Notes: generated by a model from the letters alone, not told the origin. A stretch of 64,000 bases of DNA from Soonwooa sp032078105 (GCA_046269235.1 JBJZOS010000005.1:62001-126000); one strand, 5' to 3'; shown: positions 26,666 through 36,410, counted from the stretch's first letter. Numbers and translations are program-made.

Positions 26666-27487
26666 CCTGTGCCTAGCAGGACTTACAATTATTTTTGCAG
26701 GATTTGGTTTAATCCTAACTTCTTGAAAAAATACAAAAAAACAAAATCCCCAAAAACATACATAAAACAAAAAACCACCTCAAATGAGGTGGTTCTGTGG
26801 TTTCTCCAGGAATATGTATATCTTTCCAAACACCGATTGATAGGCAATTTTTTGGAAAGGGAGATTTTCAAGGTAACCGATTATTCCACCATGTGAAATA
26901 CAACAATTTTTGCTTAAATCTTAGATTGTAAATTTATGAATATATTTTGAATTAAATGTACTTAAAATTAATGTCTTTATCTCATTTTATGTTCCAATTT
27001 TCTATGGTGGGTAGTTCCGTTTTTTAAAACCAATTTTTCAAAAAAACAATTTTTCAAAATCACCTTTCAAAATAGAAAAACGAGTTCCGAGTTTTTTCAA
27101 ATCCTTTCCGACAGGAAGGCAAGAATTCTTTGAAACCCAATTTGAAAAATTGTGGGCACAAAGACACATCTTGCAGCAAAACTTTTGTAGTAAAGTCCGA
27201 ATTTTTTAGAGGTCTGAAAACGCAATGTGGATGGGCGTTCTAGAGGTTTTATACATTGTTAGGACGGATTTGCTTTTTAAAGAAAAAAACAGGAAAAGAT
27301 ATAGGTTTAGATTGTATCTTTTTTACCCAGGTTATAGGATTGGGTGTATCTAATTTACTCTGGTTAATGAGAAACCTGTGGTTAAATTACGCAGGTAAAT
27401 TCGTACCAATATATTATTTTCGCAGGTTGTAAGAATTTTGATTTTTTAGGATTTTATAAGTTAACTTCAAGACTTTCTTAACAATTT
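26666..27487. other. Gene-free interval holding a terminator-like hairpin and a long interspersed repeat
   Basis: No gene is supported in these 820 bp. At 26773-26794 AACCACCTC and GAGGTGGTT form a 9-bp stem with a 4-nt loop. On the minus strand it is followed by TTTTTTGTTTT, a good terminator shape lying about 700 bp past the tolC-like gene. From about 27110 to 27400 lies a sequence that recurs, diverged, at 45680-45985 (listed separately). Confidence 0.5.
27110..27480. repeat. Interspersed repeat, copy A (second copy at 45680-45985; its end recurs at 39907-39985)
   Basis: Shared blocks in the same order and spacing with 45.7-46.0 kb include ACAAAGACACATCTTGCA, AGAGGTCTGAAAACGC, TTGTATCTTTTTTAC, CAGGTT, TTGGGTGTA and AAATTACGCAGGT. 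The terminal part (TTTTCGCAGGTTGTAAGAAT followed by TTTGATTTTTT and TAACTTCAAGA) recurs next to the ISAs1 relic at 39.9 kb. The two long copies share a partially open frame, so the repeat may be an ancient coding sequence. Confidence 0.6.
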
Positions 27488-28777
27488 TCAATCCTTCAAA
27501 TAAACTTTCACTAACTCACTCTGCAACATCAAATCGTATCTACTTTTTATTAAGTTGTAATTCGCTTGAAGCCAAGAGTTTCGCACCATAAAAAAAGTGT
27601 AGGCATCCATCATTCCTTCTTTATATTTTTCTTCGGATTTTTGAAAGGACAGTTTTTGATTTTCAAAGTTTTTTTCGAGAGCGTTATACTTTTCTTGTGC
27701 GTTTCGGTATTGAATCTCAATGGTTTTAAGATTTTTTGTGAGTTCTAAGACGATTTTGTCTTTTTCCAAAGAAGTATTTTCCTCAGAAAGTTTTGCGAGT
27801 TCTACCCTATTTTTGGTTTGAAAGCGATTGAAAATAGGAACATCCAAACCGAAAGAAACGTAATTATTTTTGTTCTGCTTAAACTGCTCTGAAAATTGAA
27901 ACGCAGGTTCTTTTCCCAGTTCTTTACTGAAAAATGTCGACCATTGGTACATTCCTGAAAGTCTTGGATAATAATCCGATTTTGCAAGTTCTATACTTTT
28001 CTTTGCGATTTCATTCAGTTTGATTGCATTTTGATAAAGCGGATTTTTATCCAATAATTTTTGTACGAAATCTTCATTATTGAACAGGATGATTTCAGGA
28101 TTTTCTTCACTCAAAATAAAGTCAATTTTGTCGTCCAACAAACTAATGGCGTTTTGAAGGTTGTTTTTTGAAAGTTCTTTTTGGTTTTGCGCAGAAATCC
28201 ATTGTTCCTTTATCGTTCCGAGATTGGCTTTAATGTCGTAAATGTCGCTTTTCGGACGGTTTCCAATTTCCACTTCTTTTTCGGTACGCTTGATTTGTTC
28301 CTCAATTCCTGAAATTTGAGTTTGTAGAACTTCCAACCACGCTTTATCGTATTGGTATTGGAAAAACTGTTGAATCACATTTAAAGAAATATCATTTTGC
28401 GCAGATTTTAATCGGTATTCGGAACTTTCTTTGTTGAGTTTACTCAAACTGATTTCAGTATAATTTTTCCAATTGAATAGTTCAACCGGAGCTATAATCC
28501 TGAATTGGTCGTATTGTGTGTTCAAGGTTTTTCTTGAATTTGTGGATGGATCAATCGTAGAACCAAAACTGTAATTGTGATTGACTCCTGCGTTAACAGA
28601 AGGCAAAAGATTTCCTTTTGCAATAGCAATATTGCGATCGGATTTCTGAACTTCAAGAATGCTTTGCTTGATTAACGGATGATTCTTTAATGCATAATCT
28701 AAGGATTGTTGCAAAGTCCAATTTTGGGAAAAAATTGATGAAGAGATGAATATTAAAATATACTTTAAACTTTTCAT
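27488..28777 (-). CDS. TolC family outer-membrane efflux protein
   Basis: The product is about 429 residues. The start is set at 28775-28777 (MKSLKYILIFISSSIFSQ), giving a clean Sec signal cleaved near residue 17; the open frame extends 9 codons further. The mature protein has the duplicated long-helix outer-membrane efflux layout (WTLQQSLDYALKNHPLI start, later NEIAKKSIELAKSDYYPRLSG). It would form the outer-membrane channel for the adaptor, ATPase and permeases encoded upstream, which it closes as the last gene. The substrate is unknown. Confidence 0.9.
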   Translation of the reverse strand: MKSLKYILIFISSSIFSQNWTLQQSLDYALKNHPLIKQSILEVQKSDRNIAIAKGNLLPSVNAGVNHNYSFGSTIDPSTNSRKTLNTQYDQFRIIAPVELFNWKNYTEISLSKLNKESSEYRLKSAQNDISLNVIQQFFQYQYDKAWLEVLQTQISGIEEQIKRTEKEVEIGNRPKSDIYDIKANLGTIKEQWISAQNQKELSKNNLQNAISLLDDKIDFILSEENPEIILFNNEDFVQKLLDKNPLYQNAIKLNEIAKKSIELAKSDYYPRLSGMYQWSTFFSKELGKEPAFQFSEQFKQNKNNYVSFGLDVPIFNRFQTKNRVELAKLSEENTSLEKDKIVLELTKNLKTIEIQYRNAQEKYNALEKNFENQKLSFQKSEEKYKEGMMDAYTFFMVRNSWLQANYNLIKSRYDLMLQSELVKVYLKD

Positions 28778-28791
28778 AGATTTCTTTTTTG

Positions 28792-28921
28792 ACACATTAG
28801 TCACATAAGTTTTTTAGACAGTCATTCTTCTTGTTTTAGAAAAAATTAGTTCGAAAATTTTTGATTTTATCTTTTGTGAACTTTTTTGCGTCCTATCTTC
28901 TTTCTAATGTGACTAATGTGT
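28792..28921. repeat. 130-bp palindromic intergenic element, copy E1
   Basis: Ends are a perfect 15-bp inverted pair: ACACATTAGTCACAT (28792-28806) and ATGTGACTAATGTGT (28907-28921). Copies E2 (31416-31545, also exactly 130 bp) and E3 (34128-34216) occupy the next two spacers of the same operon. Confidence 0.75.
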
Positions 28922-28928
28922 TTGAAAA

Positions 28929-31358
28929 TTATTCGTATTTAAGATATTTCACCAAGTTCACTTGCGTTGCACGATACGCCTTAATGCTCACAACAGCGAA
29001 AGTCAAAAGCAACAAAATCACAAAACTTAAAACGTAAGGAAACCAAGGCATTTCTATTCTGTATGCGAAATCTTTCAACCATTCATTCATAAAATAATAA
29101 CTTATTGGAATGCTTATTAACACCGCTATTGCAGAAATGATCAAGAATTTTTTCGTTAAATCTAAAACGATTGATTTTTCTGATGCTCCCAATATTTTTT
29201 TGATGGCGACATCTTTCAACTTTTGCTCAATCAATAATGATGAAAGTGCGAATAAACCGAGTAATGCTACAATTAAAACCACAGAATTCAGAATTGTGAA
29301 CAGTATTCTCTGTTTTTTAAACTGCTCAAAAGTTTTGGCAAAATGTTTATCTACAAAATGATAATCAAAAGGATATCCCGGTTCTGCTTTTTCTTTCCAA
29401 AACTTTTCAATTCTTTTCAAAGTTCCTTCAATATCATCTTTTGAAACTTTTATTTGAAGATTATGCATATTGTTTTTAGCCCAATTTCGCTCGTAATTAA
29501 AGAATGCAACCGGAACAACAGGAGCATGAACTCCTTGAAAATAGAAATCCTTTACCACACCAATAACCTTATATTTCTTTTTTCCGTCCCAACCCGGAAT
29601 AAATTCCTTTTCCAGAGCATTTTCATTATTCCAACCCATTTGTTTTGCAAAAGTTTCATTAATTACTGCACCGGAAATCGTATCAGAACTCTTTCGCAAA
29701 TCAAAATCACGACCTGAGGCAAACTTTATTTTGTAAAATTTAAAATAATTTAATTCTATCGCTCCTAAACCTGCACTATTAATCACTTTTGTTGTATCCT
29801 CCGCATTTTTTACAGAAGACATATTGGTATAACCGTTTCCAATCGTAAGAACAGAACCTGTGACATCGGTAACGCCACGAATATTTTTAACTTCGTTTCT
29901 CAGTCTCTCGTATTTATTCTTGTTGAAATCTTTTTGTCGCCAATCGGTTTTTTTGAAATCTATTTGAATGGTTTGGTCGCCTTTGAATCCCAAATCTTTA
30001 TTCATCATATGATTCACTTGTGAATTGATAATCAATGAAGAAATAATGAAGAAAGAGGATATAATTAATTGTAACGTAAGAATTGAATTTCGTAAAAAAA
30101 TACCGTGACTGCTTCTTGAAAAGTTTCCCTTCAAAGTATTAATAGGTTTAAAATTGGAAAGATAAATTGCCGGAATAATTCCTGAAAGCAACGAAAGGAA
30201 TATCACGATTAATAAAGCATAACCATATAAATTAAGACTTTCAATTTGGATTTCCTTACCTAAAAATTTGCTGTAAAATGGAAGTAAAAATTCGACCAAA
30301 GCGAAAGCAAGAAAGCAGGAAAATACACAAATCATAAACGTTTCCAACAAAAATTGTAGAATCAATTGATTTTTGGTGCTTCCAATGGCTTTTCTGACGC
30401 CGACTTCTTTCGCACGTTGTGAACTTTGAGCAGTTTTTAAGTTTATTAAATTGATTGCAGATAAAACCAAAATCAACACCGAAAGTCCCATTAATATCAA
30501 AATATTTTTCTTGTCGCCTTTATCAATTCCTGCGCCTTGAGCATCCAATTTCATCGTGCTTAAAGGTGTCAGAAAAACTTCTGTCTTATTCTTTTCCTCA
30601 TATTTTTCACCCCATTTCTCAGACATTATTTTTTCCTCTTTCTGCAATTGGTTTGATAACTTTTCTTGTAAAGCAACAACATCTGTATTGGGTTTCAGTT
30701 TAAAAAATCCTATATAACTAAAGTTCAACCATTGGTCTTTATTATCTTTAATGCCTTCAGGACGTGTAAGATACCCCGGTTTGAAAACCGTGTTTGAAGT
30801 AGGCAACTTATACACCGCAGAAATGAGATAGGACTTACCATTATTGTCCTGAACAACGGTCTTTCCTATGCAATTTTTATAATTTCTACCAAAAAGAAGT
30901 TTCGCAGTTTCTTCAGAGAGGACAATTTGATTATCATTTTGAAGTGCATCTTTGTAGTTACCTGCAATCTTTTCGTAAGGAAAAAACTCAAAATAGGAAC
31001 TTGTAGCACTTCCCGCATCTACATAACAGGAAATATTTCCATAATTAAGGCGTTGCTTATTTCCATACCAAATGTTACCGATAGCGAAATCCTCAATTTC
31101 CTTAAATCTTTGCTTGGAAACTTCCAACATTGGATAACTTGAACTCGTCATAAATCCAAATGCAGAATTTTTGTATTCCAACATATAGATATTTTCTTTG
31201 TTTGGAACCCATTTTTCGTAGGATTTTTCATCCAACCAATTGATGAATATCAATAAAAAAATCGCTAATCCAAAACTTAAACCGAGAATGTTAATCAGTG
31301 TGGAAAGCCAATTTTTTCGGTAGTTTGCGAATGCTATTTTGAGCCAATTACTTAACAT
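28929..31358 (-). CDS. ABC transporter permease, FtsX/MacB type (paralogue 1)
   Basis: This 809-residue inner-membrane protein has the bacteroidotal double-FtsX architecture. It has an N-terminal TM helix (residues 15-45) with a MacB-like periplasmic domain, three TM helices with the FtsX block AQSSQRAKEVGVRKAIGST, a second periplasmic domain, and a C-terminal FtsX block (LIEQKLKDVAIKKILGASE). It would work with the ATPase at 34285-35007, the adaptor and the TolC channel in mechanotransmission-type export. It is paralogous to the upstream permease. The last 115 residues are almost identical between the two while the rest has diverged. Confidence 0.9.
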   Translation of the reverse strand: MLSNWLKIAFANYRKNWLSTLINILGLSFGLAIFLLIFINWLDEKSYEKWVPNKENIYMLEYKNSAFGFMTSSSYPMLEVSKQRFKEIEDFAIGNIWYGNKQRLNYGNISCYVDAGSATSSYFEFFPYEKIAGNYKDALQNDNQIVLSEETAKLLFGRNYKNCIGKTVVQDNNGKSYLISAVYKLPTSNTVFKPGYLTRPEGIKDNKDQWLNFSYIGFFKLKPNTDVVALQEKLSNQLQKEEKIMSEKWGEKYEEKNKTEVFLTPLSTMKLDAQGAGIDKGDKKNILILMGLSVLILVLSAINLINLKTAQSSQRAKEVGVRKAIGSTKNQLILQFLLETFMICVFSCFLAFALVEFLLPFYSKFLGKEIQIESLNLYGYALLIVIFLSLLSGIIPAIYLSNFKPINTLKGNFSRSSHGIFLRNSILTLQLIISSFFIISSLIINSQVNHMMNKDLGFKGDQTIQIDFKKTDWRQKDFNKNKYERLRNEVKNIRGVTDVTGSVLTIGNGYTNMSSVKNAEDTTKVINSAGLGAIELNYFKFYKIKFASGRDFDLRKSSDTISGAVINETFAKQMGWNNENALEKEFIPGWDGKKKYKVIGVVKDFYFQGVHAPVVPVAFFNYERNWAKNNMHNLQIKVSKDDIEGTLKRIEKFWKEKAEPGYPFDYHFVDKHFAKTFEQFKKQRILFTILNSVVLIVALLGLFALSSLLIEQKLKDVAIKKILGASEKSIVLDLTKKFLIISAIAVLISIPISYYFMNEWLKDFAYRIEMPWFPYVLSFVILLLLTFAVVSIKAYRATQVNLVKYLKYE

Positions 31359-31415
31359 AGTTTTTTTGTTTCAGGTTCCAAGTTTCAAGTTTCAAGTTCT
31401 AGTGCATTTTTTTTG

Positions 31416-31545
31416 ACACATTAGTCACATTAGTTTTTTTAATTTTCATACTTCTGATTTAGAACACTTTAGTTTAAAAATCTTCGATTTTTACCTTATG
31501 TGAACTTTTTTGTGCATTATATTCTTTATAATGTGACTAATGTGT
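31416..31545. repeat. 130-bp palindromic intergenic element, copy E2
   Basis: The same 15-bp terminal inverted repeats as E1 lie at 31416-31430 and 31531-31545. An internal GTGAACTTTTTTG block is also shared with E1. Just left of it, TTTCAAG-type short direct repeats occupy 31367-31400. Confidence 0.75.
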
Positions 31546-31559
31546 TTAATTACTGTTCT

Positions 31560-31615
31560 TTTTCCGTAGGTTTCACCAACGGCTATTCACGTTGAACTCT
31601 TCGAGTTCTGCAAAC
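31560..31615. repeat. Short palindromic intergenic repeat
   Basis: CCGTAGGTTTCACCAACGG forms an imperfect palindrome, followed by TTGAACTCTTCGAGTTC, which folds into a small hairpin. From memory, this pair recurs widely in flavobacterial intergenic DNA; this was not checked. Confidence 0.4.
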
Positions 31616-31652
31616 GGCAAATACTTCTAACTTCCGACTTCCATCTTCCAAC

Positions 31653-34073
31653 CTATTCGTATTTAAGATATTTAACCAAGTTCACTTGCGTTGCACGATA
31701 CGCTTTTATACTCACCACAGCGAAAGTTAAAAGCAATAAAATCACAAAACTCAACACATACGGAAACCAAGGCATTTCTATTCTGTATGCGAAATCTTTC
31801 AACCATTCGTTCATAAAATAATAACTGATGGGAATGCTGATTAACACAGCAATTGCGGAAATGATCAAGAATTTTTTCGTTAAATCCAAAACGATTGATT
31901 TTTCCGATGCTCCCAATGTTTTTTTGATGGCGACATCTTTTAGTTTTTGTTCAATTAATAATGATGAAAGCGCGAATAAACCGAGTAATGCTACTGTAAG
32001 TACGATGATGTTTAAAATTGTGAAAAGCGTTTGCTGTTTTTGGTATTTTTCAAAGGTTTTTGCAAATTCTTTATTGATGAAAAAATAACTAAATGGATAT
32101 CCAGGTTCTGCCTTTGTTTCCCAAAAGTTTTTCAAGCGTTCTAAAGTTGCAGGCATATCGTCTTTTTTTAATTTCACCTGCATATTGTAAATTTGATTTC
32201 TCTTCCATACCGTTTCCAAATAATGGAAAAACGCAACAGGATTTACTTCATTTTGCAAACTTGCCAAATTAAAATCTTTCACAATTCCTACAATTTGATA
32301 AGGTTTATTGTCAAAACCGGGTCTCAACTTCATCGTGAGTGCTTTTTCATTTGTCCAACCGAATTTTTTCACCAATGCTTCGTTCACAATCATTGTATTA
32401 ATGGTATCAGAAGACAATTTTGGATCCAACCATCTTCCTGCTTTCAGTTTTACACCCATCATTTGCAGATAGTTGTAATCCATTGAACCGTGTTGTCCTT
32501 CAATAGATTTATCTAAGTAATCAATGTTTGATGAGCTTCTACTTCCACTTGCAGGCAAAGCTTCACCAAAAGAAACTTCTTCTACTCCCTGAATTTTAGA
32601 TATTTCGGTTTTCAATCTTTGGTATTTCAGATAAGGCTTTGTATTGCTGTAATCTCTAAAATTGATATTGATAATTTGACTTCCATTAAAACCTAAATCT
32701 TTATTCGTCATATATTTTACCTGTTGATGAATAATTAAACCACCAATAATGAAAAATGAAGAAATAATGAGTTGAAGTGTCAAAATTCCGTTTCTGAGCC
32801 AAACACCGTTTTTGCTTCTTGCAAAATTTCCTTTTAAGGTATTAATCGATTTAAAATTTGAAAGATAAATGGCAGGAATTAATCCCGAAACGATGGCGAC
32901 AAGAAGAACAAACAGAAATGAATACAGATAAATATGCCAATCATTCATCTTCATTTCTTTGTTGTAAAATTTATTGAAAGCGGGAAGCGACAATTCCGTT
33001 AAGACCAATGAAAGCAGATAAGCAAACACACAAATCAAAATGGTTTCTAGCAAAAATTGCTTAATGATGGAACTTCTACTGCTTCCGATTGCTTTTCTTA
33101 CGCCCACTTCTTTTGCACGTTGAGAAGATTGTGCGGTTTTAAGGTTAATAAAATTAATCGCCGAAAGCAGAACAATTAAAACCGAAAGTGTAAAAAGCGT
33201 AAGAATATTTTTGTAATCTGCCATCGACATAAAACTTGCGTGCGCGTGCAGATTCACTTTATCAAAACGAGTGAAATCAATTCCGTTGGGACCGTATAAA
33301 TCCAAGTATTTTTCTGTGGTAATTCCTCCTTGTTTTGCACCAATTTTACCACGCTCCAAAATTAATTTGTTATAGTAATCTTTTCTCAATTTTTCAATAT
33401 CAGTTCCTTTTTTAATTTTAAAAAGTACTTGATAATTAAAATTTCCCCATTGATCTTCTTTTTTGTCGTACTTCAAATTTCCTGCTAAAACAATGTAATC
33501 GGGTTTAATTACAGAATTTCCTTCAGGTAATTCATAAACTGCCATAATCATCATCGGTTTTCCATCTACATCTACTTTTTGTCCTGCGGAATTGGTTGTT
33601 CCAAACAATGATTGACTTAATTTTGAAGAAATAGCTACAGAATTTTCGTCTAAAAGCGCATCTTTATAACTTCCCGACAATAGTTTGAAAGGAAAGAAAT
33701 TGAAAAAATGTTCAGAAACGTTTGCTCCATTTTCTTGATAAACCGATTTTCCATTCGCCGAAAATTTATTGGAATATCCGTAACCGTTGAATAAAACGAA
33801 ATCTTCAATTTCAGGAAAAATTTCGACGGCGTGTTTTGCGAAAGGATATGAAAGACTACTACCGTAAGTATTTTGAAGTTTGAAAAATGGTTGTGCGAAA
33901 TAAATGTCTTCCTTCATCGGATTCCACTGTTCATAACTCGCTTCATCATTCCAATGAAGCAGAATCAGCATAAATCCCGTCAATCCCAACGTCAACCCGA
34001 AAAGATTGATGAACGTGGAAAGCCAATTCTTTTTATAGTTGATGAATGCTATTTTGAGCCAATTTTGTAACAT
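31653..34073 (-). CDS. ABC transporter permease, FtsX/MacB type (paralogue 2)
   Basis: The 806-residue protein has the same layout as its downstream paralogue: an N-terminal TM helix, a MacB periplasmic domain, an FtsX block AQSSQRAKEVGVRKAIGSS, a second periplasmic domain, and a terminal FtsX block VAIKKTLGASEKSIV with three TM helices. The start follows a spacer containing element E3. Two different permeases beside a single ATPase gene suggest either alternative complexes or a heteromeric one; sequence alone cannot decide. Confidence 0.9.
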   Translation of the reverse strand: MLQNWLKIAFINYKKNWLSTFINLFGLTLGLTGFMLILLHWNDEASYEQWNPMKEDIYFAQPFFKLQNTYGSSLSYPFAKHAVEIFPEIEDFVLFNGYGYSNKFSANGKSVYQENGANVSEHFFNFFPFKLLSGSYKDALLDENSVAISSKLSQSLFGTTNSAGQKVDVDGKPMMIMAVYELPEGNSVIKPDYIVLAGNLKYDKKEDQWGNFNYQVLFKIKKGTDIEKLRKDYYNKLILERGKIGAKQGGITTEKYLDLYGPNGIDFTRFDKVNLHAHASFMSMADYKNILTLFTLSVLIVLLSAINFINLKTAQSSQRAKEVGVRKAIGSSRSSIIKQFLLETILICVFAYLLSLVLTELSLPAFNKFYNKEMKMNDWHIYLYSFLFVLLVAIVSGLIPAIYLSNFKSINTLKGNFARSKNGVWLRNGILTLQLIISSFFIIGGLIIHQQVKYMTNKDLGFNGSQIININFRDYSNTKPYLKYQRLKTEISKIQGVEEVSFGEALPASGSRSSSNIDYLDKSIEGQHGSMDYNYLQMMGVKLKAGRWLDPKLSSDTINTMIVNEALVKKFGWTNEKALTMKLRPGFDNKPYQIVGIVKDFNLASLQNEVNPVAFFHYLETVWKRNQIYNMQVKLKKDDMPATLERLKNFWETKAEPGYPFSYFFINKEFAKTFEKYQKQQTLFTILNIIVLTVALLGLFALSSLLIEQKLKDVAIKKTLGASEKSIVLDLTKKFLIISAIAVLISIPISYYFMNEWLKDFAYRIEMPWFPYVLSFVILLLLTFAVVSIKAYRATQVNLVKYLKYE

Positions 34074-34127
34074 AGTTTTTTGTTTCAGGTTTCAAGTTTT
34101 AGGTTTTTGATCTAAATCTTATTTTTG

Positions 34128-34216
34128 ACACATTAGTCACATAAGTTAGAAAGCAAAGATTTTCATTTTATGTGGACTTATCTTGTACATTATATTTTCT
34201 TATATGACTAATGTGT
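34128..34216. repeat. Palindromic intergenic element, copy E3 (89 bp, shortened)
   Basis: The left end ACACATTAGTCACAT (34128-34142) matches E1/E2 exactly. The right end ATATGACTAATGTGT (34202-34216) has one change. The interior is about 41 bp shorter. Confidence 0.7.
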
Positions 34217-34228
34217 TTGATTTTTTGA

Positions 34229-34260
34229 AACCTTCAAGTTTTTTTGAAATCTTGAAGGTT
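34229..34260 (-). terminator. Hairpin downstream of the ABC ATPase gene
   Basis: AACCTTCAAG (34229-34238) pairs perfectly with CTTGAAGGTT (34251-34260). The tail on the minus strand (TTTCAAAAAATC) has only three Ts, so it may attenuate transcription or stabilise mRNA rather than terminate fully. Confidence 0.45.
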
Positions 34261-34284
34261 CGTTAATATGGAAATTGAATGTTT

Positions 34285-35007
34285 TTAAAGTGCCAAATCT
34301 TCCTGAGATTTTTCAAAATAGTCCTTGGTTCTATCGGAAATTTGCTCGTTGAAAATTTCGCCGTCCTTCATATTGATAATTCTTGAGGCAAAACCTGCAT
34401 CGTACGAAGAGTGAGTCACCATCACAATTGTAGAACCTTCTCTGTGCAATTCTGCGAGTAGATTCATCACTTCGTTTCCGTTGTTGCTGTCCAAGTTTCC
34501 GGTTGGTTCGTCGGCAAGAATGAGTTTTGGTTTCGTTACCAATGCTCTTGCAACCGCAACTCTCTGTTGTTGACCGCCTGAAAGTTGCTGTGGATAGTGT
34601 TTTCCGCGGTGGTCAATTTGGATTTTCTGCATAATTTCGCTAACACGCTTTTTTCTTTCGGAAGAAGGAACTCCGTTGTAAAGCAGTGGTAATTCAATGT
34701 TTTCAAATACTGAAAGTTCATCAATCAAATTAAAATTTTGGAAGATAAATCCGATATTTTTCTTTCTTAAAACAGATTTTGTCTTTTCGGTTGTACCTAC
34801 AATTTCGTTGTTTAAGAACTTGTAAGAACCGCTTGTTGCTTTATCCAAAAGTCCTAAAATATTGAGCAAAGTTGATTTTCCGCAACCTGAAGGCCCCATT
34901 ATTGCGACAAATTCGCCTTCGTTGATTTTTAAACTTACTTTATTTAAAGCCGTAGTTTGCACTTCGTCGGTGCGGTATATTTTTGATAGGTTTTCTGTGG
35001 TAATCAT
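34285..35007 (-). CDS. ABC transporter ATP-binding protein (MacB/LolD type)
   Basis: This 240-residue ATPase has Walker A GPSGCGKST (about residues 38-46), the Q-loop FIFQNFNLIDELS, the signature LSGGQQQRVAVARAL, Walker B LILADEPTGNLD and H-loop MVTHSS. The TGNLDS D-loop extension is typical of the MacB/LolD/FtsE subgroup that pairs with FtsX-type permeases, which follow in the operon. It powers the export system. Confidence 0.93.
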   Translation of the reverse strand: MITTENLSKIYRTDEVQTTALNKVSLKINEGEFVAIMGPSGCGKSTLLNILGLLDKATSGSYKFLNNEIVGTTEKTKSVLRKKNIGFIFQNFNLIDELSVFENIELPLLYNGVPSSERKKRVSEIMQKIQIDHRGKHYPQQLSGGQQQRVAVARALVTKPKLILADEPTGNLDSNNGNEVMNLLAELHREGSTIVMVTHSSYDAGFASRIINMKDGEIFNEQISDRTKDYFEKSQEDLAL

Positions 35008-35034
35008 ATTTTTTTGTTTGAGTTTGTTTGATTT

Positions 35035-35067
35035 AACCTTGTCAAGGTTTGGAACCTTGAGAAGGTT
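35035..35067. repeat. Tandem AACCTTG..AAGGTT palindromes
   Basis: Two adjacent palindromes, AACCTTGTCAAGGTT and AACCTTGAGAAGGTT, separated by TGG, occupy the spacer before the ATPase gene. They may fold into hairpins; from memory, this kind of repeat is frequent in flavobacteria. Confidence 0.5.
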
Positions 35068-35141
35068 GTTAGTTTCATTTTTTATCTAATAAATATATTG
35101 ACTAAGTAGAGAATTGCTTCGAGAATCAGGGTTATCATATT

Positions 35142-36383
35142 TTATTTTTTAATATTAAGTTCCTCATAATTTTTAAAATCACCATAATCCGAAACAATCA
35201 CTTTTTCACCCGCTTTCAATCCTGAAGTTACTTCGTAATACATTTGGTTTTCACGGTTGAGTTGAATATTTCGTTTCACTGCTTTGTTACCTTGAATCAC
35301 GAAAATCCATTTTCCTGAAGTGTCTTTGTAGAAATTCCCTTTGGAAATCATTTTGCTTTGCGTGTCTTGCGAAAGTTTCAGTTTTACTCCGAAAGTCATC
35401 CCGATTTTTAGATTAATTGGTTTTTCATCTACAAATCCAAGTTCGGCGGAAAATTGTCCATCCTTAACTTCGGGAAGAATTTTGGTTACTATAATATCAT
35501 AAGTTTTATCGTTGCTTTCCAAAGTTCCTTTAATTCCTACTTGAAGTTTATTGATGTAATATTCATCCACTTTTGCAACCAATTTATAGCCGTCCATTAA
35601 ATCAATTTTCCCGATACTTTCACCGCTTGTCAAATTTTGACCTAATGAAATATTAAATGAAGACAATCGTCCAGAAACAGGTGCTAAAATCAAGAAATTG
35701 TTTTTATTATTTTTCAAAACATTCAAACTTTTCTGCATTTGATTGATGGAATTGCTGATGGCAGAAATTTGTTGATTTCGGGAGTTTCTTTCGTTCACTA
35801 AACCTTGTTCTGTGATATTTTTTCTTTTTTGCTGATAATTCAAGTTTTGGGAAGCCATATCGTAATCGGTTTTTTTTCCGATTTCGGCGTCATAAAGTCG
35901 CTTTTGAAGATTAAAGTTTTGCAACGCCACATTATAATCGTTTTGAGCTTGAAGCAACTCTTTATTTTGGTTGAATTCCTGATTTTTCAGTTCTAAAAGT
36001 GAATTTCTCATCTGCGAAATCTGTTGCATAATTCCCGTCTCTTGATTTAGATAATTAAATTCCGTATTCGGATTATAAACTCTTGCCAAAGGTTCTCCTT
36101 TATTGACCAATTGTCCGTCTTCTGCGTAGATTTCTTTTACTGCACCGCCTTCCAAAACATTTACTAAAGAAGAATTCAGCGATTGCGTTTGAGCCGTAAT
36201 CAACATTACATCTTCAAATTTCCCAAAAGTCACCTCCGAAATTTGAATGTCTTCTGCTTTCACATTATAGGTTTTCTTCTGTTTCAAAAAGTAAAACGCT
36301 GAAATCCCTAAAAATGCCAAAGCCAAAACGCCGATTAAAAATATTTTGAATTTAGATTGTTTTTTCTCTATTTTCGTATCCAT
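35142..36383 (-). CDS. HlyD/MacA-type periplasmic adaptor (membrane fusion protein)
   Basis: This 413-residue adaptor has a single N-terminal TM segment (residues 13-30, FLIGVLALAFLGISAFYFL), so it sits in the inner membrane facing the periplasm. A biotinyl-lipoyl-like half-motif (VLEGGAVKEIYAEDGQLVNKGEPL) is followed by a long coiled coil (about residues 115-225). The returning half (FLILAPVSGRLSS) and beta-barrel/MP domains (SGLKAGEKVIVSDYG) complete it. It is the first gene of the leftward export operon and links the permeases with TolC. It diverges from the sigma-54 regulator gene. Confidence 0.92.
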   Translation of the reverse strand: MDTKIEKKQSKFKIFLIGVLALAFLGISAFYFLKQKKTYNVKAEDIQISEVTFGKFEDVMLITAQTQSLNSSLVNVLEGGAVKEIYAEDGQLVNKGEPLARVYNPNTEFNYLNQETGIMQQISQMRNSLLELKNQEFNQNKELLQAQNDYNVALQNFNLQKRLYDAEIGKKTDYDMASQNLNYQQKRKNITEQGLVNERNSRNQQISAISNSINQMQKSLNVLKNNKNNFLILAPVSGRLSSFNISLGQNLTSGESIGKIDLMDGYKLVAKVDEYYINKLQVGIKGTLESNDKTYDIIVTKILPEVKDGQFSAELGFVDEKPINLKIGMTFGVKLKLSQDTQSKMISKGNFYKDTSGKWIFVIQGNKAVKRNIQLNRENQMYYEVTSGLKAGEKVIVSDYGDFKNYEELNIKK

Positions 36384-36410
36384 TATACGTTACTGATTTA
36401 CAAATAATTA

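Noticed and set aside
26669..26896. 75-codon rightward and 60-codon leftward frames around 26.7-26.9 kb
   Set aside because: They span a terminator-like hairpin and poly-A/T runs, with no start context or family resemblance.
27000..27480. A real protein gene in repeat copy A
   Set aside because: The frame shared with copy B is broken by several stops in both copies; at best an extinct gene.
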